36,668 nucleotides of DNA from Actinomycetes bacterium (GTDB taxonomy: Bacteria > Actinomycetota > Actinomycetes > Actinomycetales > Micrococcaceae): positions 1 to 36,668 of the forward strand of contig JAFAAV010000007.1 of NCBI GenBank assembly GCA_023426375.1. Reading direction: 5' to 3'. The notes under the pieces are model-generated. The model was not told where the DNA came from. It made no database searches and saw nothing but the letters and a program-made list of their open reading frames with translations. This document shows, one piece after another, positions 6,942-15,150 of this stretch. A program made the position numbers and the translations under genes. Numbering within the stretch: position 1 is the first letter of the stretch; the number at the start of each line of letters is the position of its first letter.

Positions 6942-8078
6942 TTACGAGGCGTCGAAGGCTTGTTCGGCCTCGGTCAGCGCTCGGCGCAATTGCACATCCG
7001 TGGTGATGTTGTTGCCGGTCGAGCGTGCGGTAACGTCCAGCCCGAACTCCACGCGTTCGGTCTTGGTGCGGCCGTCTTCCCGGAAGGTCACCTTGGCCAC
7101 TGCAGGGCGGTAGCGCTGAGCGTGAAAGGTCAGTGGGTCGTTGTCCTCCGGCTGCAGTACCAGGGCGGGTCTGGTCTCCAGTTCCCACTTCACATCCGTT
7201 ACGCCATCCGGCAAGTCATCGGGTTGGGCGGTTTCTGATGTCGACGCCGCTCCCTCGACCCACGAGCTGGGTGCGGGGCATGCGTCGAGGTCCAGGCGGC
7301 GGCCTCCCTCGCAATTCTTTATGACCACGCCGATCTCCCGGTCAACGGTCTCCCACATGCGCGGAGAGGGCCCGAAGTCGAGTTCGAGCGATAGTGCCTG
7401 TGGGTCGCTGATATTTATGCCCCCTACAGCATGTTTACTGGCCAACAGGTAGGAATCCTCCGGCATCGCCACGTCATAGCTGCCCGGCAAGCCCTCGAAC
7501 TGCCACGTGCGGGCGGCTGTGTCATCCGCGGCGCGCAACGCGGCGGCGTCGGGACGTACCGTCTGACCGTTCACGGACAGGGCATCCACCGCGGCTGGCA
7601 GCTTGACACCCACCATCACGTCGTCCAGGTCGTTGAGCTGCCACGTGTCATTGAGGAATCCCGTGGAGACCAACTTGTCCACCGTGTAGGTCACGCGATG
7701 GGTCTGGCCGTCACCCATGCGCACGTCCACTTCCACGTCCGCCTGTGTGCCGCGTTCGGACACCGAAATGACTTCATGCCCCACCGGGCGGTCATGCGAA
7801 TTGCGGTACACCGAGTTGGGCAGAATCTGGACCGTGGGGTCACTGTTCGCGATGCTCAGCGGGGCTAGCACCTGCCGTGCGCTGCCACGTTCCAGCTGAC
7901 TGAGGTAGGCCTCCACCGGAGACTGCGGATCGCGTGAGACCAGGAAGTAGTTGATCACGGTGCTCCACAACAACACGACGACCACCACGCCCGCGAGGAT
8001 CAACAGCAGCGGTTTACGCAAAGAGCGCCACGACGGCGGCTGCCAGTTGACGACCGGGCGGGACTTCTGGTTCTCCAT
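6942..8078 (-). CDS. Single-pass membrane-anchored extracytoplasmic protein, unknown function
   Basis: A 378-residue protein with a short basic, Trp-rich cytoplasmic start (VVNWQPPSWRSLRKP), one strong membrane helix (about 25-46, PLLLILAGVVVVVLLWSTVI) and a large, probably external remainder. That remainder alternates predicted beta-rich stretches such as VSERGTQADVEVDVRMGDGQ and VAKVTFREDGRTKTERVEFG, which look like two related units. A cysteine pair (NCEGG...LDAC) could form a disulfide outside the cell. I do not recognise a named family. ATG at 8078 is preceded by GGAAAGAGTC. The neighbours on the same strand are the TM2 protein downstream and a polytopic GT87-like protein upstream, so an envelope role is plausible but only inferred. 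Confidence 0.8.
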   Translation of the reverse strand: MENQKSRPVVNWQPPSWRSLRKPLLLILAGVVVVVLLWSTVINYFLVSRDPQSPVEAYLSQLERGSARQVLAPLSIANSDPTVQILPNSVYRNSHDRPVGHEVISVSERGTQADVEVDVRMGDGQTHRVTYTVDKLVSTGFLNDTWQLNDLDDVMVGVKLPAAVDALSVNGQTVRPDAAALRAADDTAARTWQFEGLPGSYDVAMPEDSYLLASKHAVGGINISDPQALSLELDFGPSPRMWETVDREIGVVIKNCEGGRRLDLDACPAPSSWVEGAASTSETAQPDDLPDGVTDVKWELETRPALVLQPEDNDPLTFHAQRYRPAVAKVTFREDGRTKTERVEFGLDVTARSTGNNITTDVQLRRALTEAEQAFDAS

Positions 8079-8165
8079 GACTCTTTCCGACGGGCAGTAA
8101 TAAGTAGGGTGACTTTATGATCTCACGGAACACACGCGTCACTTAGCAGCGATCACGTCTGTCCG

Positions 8166-9425
8166 TCATTTGAGCGCGGACACCCCGAGGGCCAGCGCTT
8201 TGCGGCCCCGGAACATGTCGATCACCACGGCCACCACGAAGTAGATGAGGAACAGGTAGCGGATGACCGCCAGGATGTCCTGGGGCGCCCAACCGAACTG
8301 TTCGACCCACGGCAGGGTGGGCCAGGCCGCGGCCGGCAGCACCACGGTGGCCCAGTAGAGGACCTCGACCGCCTGCCAGAGACCGAACTCGATCCAGTTG
8401 CGGCGGCACAGGATCACCAGCGGCACCAACCACACCACGTAGTTGAGCGAGTAGTCCTTGGCGAGCAGCACGTACAGGGCCAGCAGCAGGAACATCACCT
8501 GCACCACGGAGGGTTCGCGGCGGCTCAACAGCGAGATCAGCAGTACGAACACGAGGCCCAGGACCATGGTCAGCAGCACGTACTGACCCACGTTGCCGCC
8601 GTCCAGTGCCACCCCGGTGCGCGGTTCGATGTTGTTGTTCCACACGTTCCAGAACGAGGACTGCTCTGTATCGGAATCCACGATGGTGTTGAACTGCGCC
8701 CGCCACTGGTCCCACGCGGTGAGCATGTAAGTGCCGTTGATCAGGATCCAGGCGATAGCCGCGCAGATGAGCGCACTGATGAAGTCCTTGATGAAGCGGT
8801 GACGTGCGGCCATGATCAGGATGGCCAACAGCACGACCACGGGGAAGAACGCCACGGACGCACCGAAGCCCACCATGAAACCGGCGAGCGCCGGGTTTCC
8901 GCGCACGTAGCCGAGCAGGGCGAGCATCATGAAGAGCACGGCCCACAGGTCCCAGGTCTGGAAGCCCACGAGCACCACTACGGGTGCCAGGGCCATGACC
9001 AGGGCGTCGGATTTGCGGGAGCCGCTCAGCGAGGACACCACGGCCACGATGGCCAGCCACACGAGCGCCAAAAGAATGAGGGAGAGGTCCAGGTAGATGC
9101 CCTGGTCCACATCGATGCCCAGCAGGGAGGAAAGGTTGGAGGCGAACCATCCGATGATGGTGGTGATCATTCCCACCAGGACTGGTTGGTCCCCGGTGGG
9201 TCCACCGGTAAAGAAGCCGTTGGCCACGTCCGTGGAACGCACGCCCATGTCGCCGGTGCCGATCACCGTGGCGCACAGTTCCGGGACATCCTCGGCCAGG
9301 TTCCAGTTGGGCACCCGGCACGGCACGCGCAGCAGGTACGCCATCATGACCGTGTAGAGGCCCAGGCCGAGCAGCAGCAGGCCGGAATTACCGCCGCCGC
9401 GCTTCTTGGCGCCTTCCATGCTCAT
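8166..9425 (-). CDS. Polytopic GT-C / GT87-like membrane protein (Rv0051 position)
   Basis: A 419-residue polytopic membrane protein with about ten to twelve hydrophobic segments. The first external loop carries DVPELCATVIGTGD, and a charged/Asn-rich loop (WNVWNNNIEPRTGVALDGGN) follows mid-protein. The layout resembles GT87/DUF2029-type polyprenyl-phosphate-dependent glycosyltransferases, and the gene occupies the place of the conserved Rv0051 membrane protein next to rpsF in Mycobacterium. Donor and acceptor cannot be predicted. I chose ATG at 9425 because GGAGGAG stands 7 nt upstream; reading further upstream to 9512 adds an Arg-rich stretch with no site. The usual neighbouring class A penicillin-binding protein gene is absent. 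Confidence 0.82.
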   Translation of the reverse strand: MSMEGAKKRGGGNSGLLLLGLGLYTVMMAYLLRVPCRVPNWNLAEDVPELCATVIGTGDMGVRSTDVANGFFTGGPTGDQPVLVGMITTIIGWFASNLSSLLGIDVDQGIYLDLSLILLALVWLAIVAVVSSLSGSRKSDALVMALAPVVVLVGFQTWDLWAVLFMMLALLGYVRGNPALAGFMVGFGASVAFFPVVVLLAILIMAARHRFIKDFISALICAAIAWILINGTYMLTAWDQWRAQFNTIVDSDTEQSSFWNVWNNNIEPRTGVALDGGNVGQYVLLTMVLGLVFVLLISLLSRREPSVVQVMFLLLALYVLLAKDYSLNYVVWLVPLVILCRRNWIEFGLWQAVEVLYWATVVLPAAAWPTLPWVEQFGWAPQDILAVIRYLFLIYFVVAVVIDMFRGRKALALGVSALK

Positions 9426-9535
9426 GCGCGAACTCCTCCGGTGGACACAGGGACGGCAACAGTCTTCCACGGCCCCCGCCCGTTCGCCGTTCGTGGCGCG
9501 ATTCCGCCCCACAATTTACGACGCCGTTCGGGCTG

Positions 9536-10960
9536 TCAGACCGAGCCGATGCCTTTGGAGCGCGCCCACTCGATGAGCCGCTCGCGAGCGACGTCCTCAC
9601 CCACGGCGCCCTCGTCCAGGCGCATTTCGAGCAGGAACTTGTACGCCCTGCCCACCTCGGGGCCCGGTCCGATGCCCAGGATCTCCATGATCTGCTGACC
9701 GTCCAGTTCGGGACGCACGGCCTCGAGCTGTTCCTGTTCGCGCAGTTCCGCGATGCGTCGTTCGAGATCGTCGTAGGCGTTGGCCAGTTTCGTCGCCTTG
9801 CGCTTATTGCGAGTGGTCACGTCCGAACGGGTGAGTCGGTGCAGACGTTCCAATTGGTCCCCGGCGTCACGCACGTAGCGGCGCACCGCGGAATCGGTCC
9901 AGCCCGCATCGCCATATCCGTAGAAACGCATATGTAGTTCGACCAGGCGCGTGACCTTCTTGATGGTGTCGTTGTCGAAGCGCAGCGCCTTCATCCGCTT
10001 GCGGGTGAGCTTGGCACCCACTAATTCGTGGTGGCGGAAGCTGACCGCACCGCTGGGTTCGAAGCGGCGGGTGGCCGGCTTGCCCACGTCGTGCATGAGC
10101 GCGGCGAAGCGCAGCGCGAAGTCCGGGGCCGGCACGGGGCCGTCACCATCGGATTCCTTCTCCGTGGCCTGTTCCATAACCGTCAGGGAATGTTCGTAGA
10201 CGTCCTTGTGATGGTGCGCCTCGTCCGTTTCGAGCTTGAGCGCGGGAACCTCGGGAAGCACGATGTCCGCAAGACCCGTGTCCGTCATGAGCTCGATGCC
10301 GCGGCGGGGATACGCACCGCACACGAGCTTGACCAGTTCTTCACGCACCCGCTCTGCCGAGACGATCTCGAGGCGCTGCGCCATGGCTATCATGGCCTCG
10401 CGCACGGGTTCGGCCACGTCCAGACCCAGCTGCGCGCTGAAGCGAGCCGCACGCATCATGCGCAGCGGGTCGTCCGTGAAGGAGTCCTCGGGAGTACCAG
10501 GGGTGCGCAGCACACCGGCGTGCAGGTCCTTGATTCCCCCGAACGGGTCCACGAGCTCCAGGTCCGGCAACCGCAGGGCCATCGCGTTGACGGTGAAGTC
10601 GCGGCGTCGTAAATCCTCGGTGAGGTCATCGCCGAAGGCGACCACGGGCTTCCGAGAATCCGGATCGTAGGCCTCGGCCCGGTAGGTGGTGACCTCCAAC
10701 TGCAGGCCGGCCTTGCGCATGCCGATGGTGCCGAAGTCCTTACCGATCTCCCAGTGCGCGTCCGCCCACTTCTTGATGACCGCCAGCGTCTGGTCCGGAG
10801 TGGCATCGGTGGTGAAGTCCAGGTCCAGGGCGTCCCGGTCCAGGAACAGGTCCCGCACGGGCCCACCCACCAGGGACAGCTCGTGTCCGGCGTCGGCAAA
10901 GAGCCGCCCCAACTCGAGGGAAACGGGGTGCAGAGAAGATGTATCGAAGAGCTGCGTCAT
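9536..10960 (-). CDS. cca: CCA-adding tRNA nucleotidyltransferase (PcnA-type, with HD domain)
   Basis: Adds or repairs the 3' CCA end of tRNAs. The 474 residues include the nucleotidyltransferase head with LVGGPVRDLFLDRDALDLDF (GGxVRD and the metal-binding DxD) at about 30-50, the RRDFTVNAMAL motif, DPFGGIKDL and the DDPLRMMRAARFSAQL segment. A C-terminal HD domain has MHDVGKPATR and the later HH. I start at MTQLFDTSSL (ATG 10960), which gives the actinobacterial length. A longer reading to 11560 only crosses the NUDIX gene on the other strand. No good ribosome-binding site precedes the ATG. It diverges from the NUDIX gene, as Rv3907c diverges from Rv3908. Confidence 0.95.
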   Translation of the reverse strand: MTQLFDTSSLHPVSLELGRLFADAGHELSLVGGPVRDLFLDRDALDLDFTTDATPDQTLAVIKKWADAHWEIGKDFGTIGMRKAGLQLEVTTYRAEAYDPDSRKPVVAFGDDLTEDLRRRDFTVNAMALRLPDLELVDPFGGIKDLHAGVLRTPGTPEDSFTDDPLRMMRAARFSAQLGLDVAEPVREAMIAMAQRLEIVSAERVREELVKLVCGAYPRRGIELMTDTGLADIVLPEVPALKLETDEAHHHKDVYEHSLTVMEQATEKESDGDGPVPAPDFALRFAALMHDVGKPATRRFEPSGAVSFRHHELVGAKLTRKRMKALRFDNDTIKKVTRLVELHMRFYGYGDAGWTDSAVRRYVRDAGDQLERLHRLTRSDVTTRNKRKATKLANAYDDLERRIAELREQEQLEAVRPELDGQQIMEILGIGPGPEVGRAYKFLLEMRLDEGAVGEDVARERLIEWARSKGIGSV

Positions 10961-11040
10961 GATGGCCGTAATTGTCTCATTTCTTCCGTGGCCGCCCGGC
11001 CCACCGCTTCCCGGGTCAGGGAGTGCCCGGGGAATGTGGC

Positions 11041-11046
11041 TAAGGT
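11041..11046 (+). promoter_or_regulatory. -10 element giving a probably leaderless NUDIX mRNA
   Basis: TAAGGT fits TANNNT and ends exactly 7 nt before ATG 11054, so transcription would begin at or next to the A of the start codon. The NUDIX start has no clear ribosome-binding site, which agrees with a leaderless message, common in actinobacteria. No clear -35 is visible. Confidence 0.45.
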
Positions 11047-11053
11047 AGTAGGC

Positions 11054-11554
11054 ATGGCTTTTCCCGTCCCTAGCGCGCCCAAGAGGCGACCGAACCAACC
11101 GGTCTCCGCGCTGCCCACGGTGGAAGAAGTCTCGGCCGGCGGCATTGTGGTGAACCTCAAAGACCCCACTCATCCGGTGGCCATCATCGCTCGAATCAAT
11201 CGCGGTGGTCGCCTGGAATGGTGCCTCCCCAAGGGTCACCCTGAAGGTAATGAGACCAACCAAGAAGCAGCTGTCCGCGAGATCGAGGAAGAAACCGGCA
11301 TCATGGGCCGCGTACTCTCTCCACTGGGCAGTATCGACTACTGGTTCACCGTCTCCGGACACCGCGTCCACAAGACCGTTCACCACTTCCTTTTGGAAGC
11401 CACCGGCGGCTTCCTGACCACGGAGAACGACCCCGACCACGAGGCCGTTGACGTCGCCTGGTCCGGTATCGACGATCTTGGCCGTAAGCTGTCCTTCCCC
11501 AACGAGCGGCGCATTGCTGACATCGCTCGGGAGTACATCATTCACCAGCTGTAA
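11054..11554 (+). CDS. NUDIX hydrolase (MutT4-position)
   Basis: A 166-residue NUDIX hydrolase that should cleave a nucleoside diphosphate linked to another group; the substrate is not predictable. After an N-terminal stretch of about 25 residues come SAGGIVV and the NUDIX box GHPEGNETNQEAAVREIEEE (about 58-80, GX5EX7REVXEEXGX pattern intact, including the metal-binding REIEEE). The C-terminal part ends in AREYIIHQL. I chose ATG 11054; it may be leaderless. Upstream in-frame codons lie opposite cca and are not coding. Gene order cca, NUDIX, murJ parallels Rv3907c, Rv3908 (mutT4), Rv3910, but the large secreted-protein gene usually between NUDIX and murJ is missing here. Confidence 0.93.
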   Translation: MAFPVPSAPKRRPNQPVSALPTVEEVSAGGIVVNLKDPTHPVAIIARINRGGRLEWCLPKGHPEGNETNQEAAVREIEEETGIMGRVLSPLGSIDYWFTVSGHRVHKTVHHFLLEATGGFLTTENDPDHEAVDVAWSGIDDLGRKLSFPNERRIADIAREYIIHQL

Positions 11555-11619
11555 CCGCACCCGCGGACCGACTCCGCGGTGTCCGCAGTTTCATTCCCCG
11601 TGCAGGAAGGCCCGTTTTC

Positions 11620-13272
11620 ATGCAGAGATCCGGTGCGCGTTCCAGCGCCATCATGGCGTCCGGAACCCTGATCTCCCGAGTTCTGGGCTTCGCCAAGGCG
11701 CTGCTGATCACGGTGGCCATCGGCTCCCTGACCACCATGGCGGACGTCTTCGAACTCGCCAACAACCTTCCCAACCTGATCTACGTGCTGATCGCCGGCG
11801 GCGTGTTCAACGCCGTGCTGGTCCCGCAGATCATCAAGGCCTCCAAGAATCCGGACGCCGGGGCGGACTACATTTCCCGCCTCATCACCCTGGCCGTGCT
11901 CGCGCTGTTGGGAGTCACGGCGGTGGTGGTTGCGTGCGCCATCCCCATCATCCGGATCATGGGTCCGGGCTGGTCCGAGGGCCAGCTGACCATGGCCATC
12001 ACGTTCGCCCTGATCACGTTCCCGCAGATCTTCTTCTACGGCCTCTACACCGTGGTCGGTCAGGTACTCAATGCCAAGGGTGCCTTCGGCGCGTACATGT
12101 GGGCACCGGTGCTCAACAACATCATCGCGATCGCCGGTCTGGTCGTCTTCATCTACCAGTTCGGTCCGTTCGCTCGCACTCCCCACACCCTGGAGAACTG
12201 GACGTCTGCGCAGACGTTCTGGCTCGTGGGTATGTCCACGGTGGGTGTGATCGCCCAGGCACTCATTCTCTTCTGGCCGCTCAAGCGTCTGGGTCTGGGG
12301 CTGCGCCCCAAGTTCGGCTGGCGCGGCATCGGCCTCTCCACCGCGGCCAAGCTGGGCGGTTGGACGCTGGCCACCGGAGTCATTGCCAACCTGGCGTTCC
12401 TGGCCCTCACCCGGACCGCCGCGATCCCCACCGGCGCTCGTAACGTGGACCCGTCCGGCGGGGTCTCCGAACAGATCGCCGGTGTCACCGCCCTCAACCA
12501 GGCCTCTCTCCTCTATTCGCTGCCCCACGGCGTGATCGGTCTGTCCATCGCCACGGTCCTGTTCAACCGGATGGCCGCCGCCGCGGACGCCAAGGACCGC
12601 GACGGCCTGGTCTCGTCCTTGTCGTCGAGCATGCGCATCACCAGCGTGGCCACGGTCTTCTGCATGGTCGCGCTCATCGTGTACGCAGGCCCGCTGGGCA
12701 TGATGTTCTCCGGCGGCATCGCCCCCGCCGGTGCGGTGATCGGGCAGGTCATCACGGTCATCGCGATCGGCGCACCGTTCATGTCCACGGCATTCATGCT
12801 CGGCCGCGCTTTCTACGCGCAGGAGGACGCCCGCACGCCGTTCGTCGTGCAGCTGGTCGTGTCGATCTTCACTGTCATCGCTGCGATCGCGATCGCCCGC
12901 GCCCTGCCGCCCGAATACATGGTCTTCGCCGTGGCCGGCTGCTACGCCGCCCAGAACATCTTGGCCACACTGCTCTACCACTTCGCGCTCAAGCGCCGCA
13001 TCGGGGATTACGACGTCGCTCGCATCCTGGGTGCCCACGCGCGGATCCTGGCGGCCTCGCTGGTAGCCGGCCTGGGCGGCGTCGTCGCCCTGTGGCTCAT
13101 GGGCGGCTACGACACCGCGGGATTCCCGTGGCAGAACCAGGTCACCGCGTTCATCTCCGTGATGGTGGGCGGCGTGGCCATGGGGCTGGTGTATCTGCTG
13201 GCCATGAAGGTATTCCGGGTCGAGGAGTTCGGCTCTCTGATTGGCCCGCTCAAGGCTCGCCTGGGCCGGTAG
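11620..13272 (+). CDS. murJ: Lipid II flippase MurJ (MviN family)
   Basis: Moves lipid II across the cytoplasmic membrane for peptidoglycan synthesis. The 550 residues form about 14 membrane segments typical of the MOP superfamily. Family signatures include SRVLGFAKALLI near the N-terminus, VFELANNLPNLIYVLIAGGVFNAVLVPQI, and LYSLPHGVIGLSIATVLFNRM in mid-protein. ATG at 11620 has AGGAAGG 9 nt upstream. In mycobacteria MurJ is fused to a pseudokinase; here the protein stops after the last helices, and a separate gene 66 bases downstream carries what remains of that partner. Both are on plus and probably co-transcribed. Confidence 0.97.
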   Translation: MQRSGARSSAIMASGTLISRVLGFAKALLITVAIGSLTTMADVFELANNLPNLIYVLIAGGVFNAVLVPQIIKASKNPDAGADYISRLITLAVLALLGVTAVVVACAIPIIRIMGPGWSEGQLTMAITFALITFPQIFFYGLYTVVGQVLNAKGAFGAYMWAPVLNNIIAIAGLVVFIYQFGPFARTPHTLENWTSAQTFWLVGMSTVGVIAQALILFWPLKRLGLGLRPKFGWRGIGLSTAAKLGGWTLATGVIANLAFLALTRTAAIPTGARNVDPSGGVSEQIAGVTALNQASLLYSLPHGVIGLSIATVLFNRMAAAADAKDRDGLVSSLSSSMRITSVATVFCMVALIVYAGPLGMMFSGGIAPAGAVIGQVITVIAIGAPFMSTAFMLGRAFYAQEDARTPFVVQLVVSIFTVIAAIAIARALPPEYMVFAVAGCYAAQNILATLLYHFALKRRIGDYDVARILGAHARILAASLVAGLGGVVALWLMGGYDTAGFPWQNQVTAFISVMVGGVAMGLVYLLAMKVFRVEEFGSLIGPLKARLGR

Positions 13273-13338
13273 ACTGCCCAACAGTTTGTCGTCGCGCCCG
13301 AGAACCGTACCGGGTGCCGTAACTCGAGGGAGTTCGCT

Positions 13339-15063
13339 GTGTCCCAGCCCATTGCGCTCGGAACTGTTCTGGGAGGCCGCTACCAGGTGACCGCATCGCT
13401 GCTGACCAGCGCCGATGACGATCACGTGCTGCAAGGCGAGGATCAGATCCTGCGGCGCCGGGTCTCCATCCTGGTGCCCGGAAACCAGCACGAGCAGCTC
13501 ATGGTGGCCAACGCGCGCTCCCTGGCCTCGGGTTCGGGCAGTAACCGGTTCCAGATCCTGGACCTCGGCCAGACCGACCACACCACCTACGTGGTGACCT
13601 CCTACGCGCCCGCCGCGGACTTGCTGGACACCCTGCTTGTCGCAGAGAACGAGCTCGAGGACGATTCCCTCTCGGACGACATCTTCGGTGACTCCCGTTC
13701 CAATCCGGTCTCCCCGTACGTCTACGAGGAGCCGGACCCCACGCAGCCGCACCAGGCCGTGTCCGCCACAGGTTCCGGGAGCGGCAACGACTCCGGCACC
13801 CCCTCCGACGCCGCCGGACAGCGTGGCGAAGGTACGGCCGCGGCAAAGCCCGCCGTCACCAAGTGGAGCGATGACGAGTACAACGCGTACGAGAACGCTC
13901 CCGCCGCCCCCTCGGTGCGCAATAAACTGGGCCGGGCTCGCAAGGTGGACCCGGAGTCCACCCGTTCCACACTCTTCGACCGAGCCGCCGCCGGTGGCAG
14001 CGCTGCCGCGGTGGGTGCCTCCGCTGCGGCTGCGGGCAAGATCGACCCCACCTACGACGGCGACAATCGCTACGAGAGCTTCGAGGCCAACGAGGGCAAA
14101 CCCGAACGCCTGACCGGTTACCCGGTCATCGAGGACGAAACCCCCGGCCAGGACCACTCCGGTGCATCGACTGCCGCGGGGGCTGCTGTAACGGACCAGG
14201 CCATTGACCGCGGGGAAGAGCCCGCGGACGAGTACTCGGATGACCGCAGTGACCACTACGCTCCTCGTTCCGGGAGTGGTTCCGCCGCGGCCGGTGCAGG
14301 TGCCGTGGGCGCAGCCGGGGCTGCGGGAGCGGTTGGTGCAGCCGGAGGCGGCGGTGGCGGCGCTGGTGACGGTCAGGGTCCCGGTGCCACGGCCGACCCC
14401 GAGAAGCCCGGTAAGAAGCGCAACGGCCCGCTGAGGGCCTTGCTCTTGCTCCTGCTGATCCTCGCCCTGTTGGCCGCGGTGGTTTTCGGCTTCCGCGCGC
14501 TGGGATCGCTGACCTCGCAGTTCGGCGGCGAGGACTCGGACCCGGCACCGCAAGGCGAGCACACGACGTCGGCGCCCCAGGAAACCCAACCGGCAGACGA
14601 CCAGGCAGAACCTCAAGCCCAGGCCGTGACCCGGGTGACGTCCGATCCGAACTTCATGAACGACACGGACGCCACCCTCAACCAGTCCATCGACGGCAAC
14701 CCCTCGACCTACTGGCTCAGCTACGGTTTCTCGAATGCCACGTTCGGCAACCTGATCCAGTACGCGGGCCTGGCCGTGGAGCTCGAGGAGCCCGCGCCGG
14801 TTTCCGAGATCACGATCGACCAGTCCAGCGGCACCGGCGGCAACTTCACCGTGTACGTCTCCGACTCCCCGTCCATGGACGGTGCCCAGCAGGTCGGAAC
14901 GGGGTCGTTCACCGGCCCGCAGATCACTGTGCCGCTCAACCAAGCAGCCCAGGACGGTGAGCACCAGTACGTGCTGGTCGTCTGGGATCAGCTGCCGCAG
15001 CTCACCAACCCCATTGGCGGTTACCAGTACGGGCTGCGCATCGGCGAGGTCTCGGTGCAGTAG
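13339..15063 (+). CDS. Reduced pseudokinase / membrane anchor / discoidin-like protein, MurJ partner
   Basis: A 574-residue protein with three parts. Residues 1-~105 look like the start of a serine/threonine kinase N-lobe (GTVLGGRYQVTASLLTSADD, RRRVSILVPGN, YVVTSYAPAADLLD), but no catalytic HRD or DFG follows. A low-complexity acidic and Gly/Ala/Ser-rich linker runs over about 110-365. One membrane helix lies at about 368-390 (ALLLLLLILALLAAVVFGF). The external C-terminal domain (about 430-574: DGNPSTYWLSYGF, LAVELEEPAPVSEITI) resembles discoidin/F5-8-type sugar-binding folds. GTG 13339 has AGGGAG 6 nt upstream. The layout mirrors the MurJ-linked pseudokinase of mycobacteria. A role in regulating MurJ is inferred. 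Confidence 0.82.
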   Translation: MSQPIALGTVLGGRYQVTASLLTSADDDHVLQGEDQILRRRVSILVPGNQHEQLMVANARSLASGSGSNRFQILDLGQTDHTTYVVTSYAPAADLLDTLLVAENELEDDSLSDDIFGDSRSNPVSPYVYEEPDPTQPHQAVSATGSGSGNDSGTPSDAAGQRGEGTAAAKPAVTKWSDDEYNAYENAPAAPSVRNKLGRARKVDPESTRSTLFDRAAAGGSAAAVGASAAAAGKIDPTYDGDNRYESFEANEGKPERLTGYPVIEDETPGQDHSGASTAAGAAVTDQAIDRGEEPADEYSDDRSDHYAPRSGSGSAAAGAGAVGAAGAAGAVGAAGGGGGGAGDGQGPGATADPEKPGKKRNGPLRALLLLLLILALLAAVVFGFRALGSLTSQFGGEDSDPAPQGEHTTSAPQETQPADDQAEPQAQAVTRVTSDPNFMNDTDATLNQSIDGNPSTYWLSYGFSNATFGNLIQYAGLAVELEEPAPVSEITIDQSSGTGGNFTVYVSDSPSMDGAQQVGTGSFTGPQITVPLNQAAQDGEHQYVLVVWDQLPQLTNPIGGYQYGLRIGEVSVQ

Positions 15064-15069
15064 GCACCC

Positions 15070-15096
15070 GGAATATTCACGCCGTACCGGCACGTT
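15070..15096 (+). promoter_or_regulatory. SigR/SigH-type thiol-stress promoter for trxB-trxA
   Basis: GGAATA (15070-15075), a 17-base spacer, then CGTT (15093-15096). This fits the GGAAT/GTT class recognised by the oxidative-stress ECF sigma factors SigR (Streptomyces) and SigH (Mycobacterium), which control thioredoxin genes. It lies about 55 bases before the trxB GTG. The match of motif, spacing and target gene is strong; use by such a factor here is inferred. Confidence 0.65.
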
Positions 15097-15150
15097 CTTC
15101 CAGTAGTTTCCCGCCGCACACGCGGCAATCCTCAGAAAGGCCTACTACAC

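Noticed and set aside
13700..14400. Gly/Ala-rich repeats as a separate repeat element
   Set aside because: They encode the low-complexity linker of the pseudokinase-like protein; there is no regular unit at the DNA level.
11542..15093. A 1183-codon open frame on the minus strand opposite murJ and the pseudokinase-like gene
   Set aside because: High-GC third-position bias on the true genes keeps the antisense frame open. It has no family similarity, and the plus-strand genes are certain.
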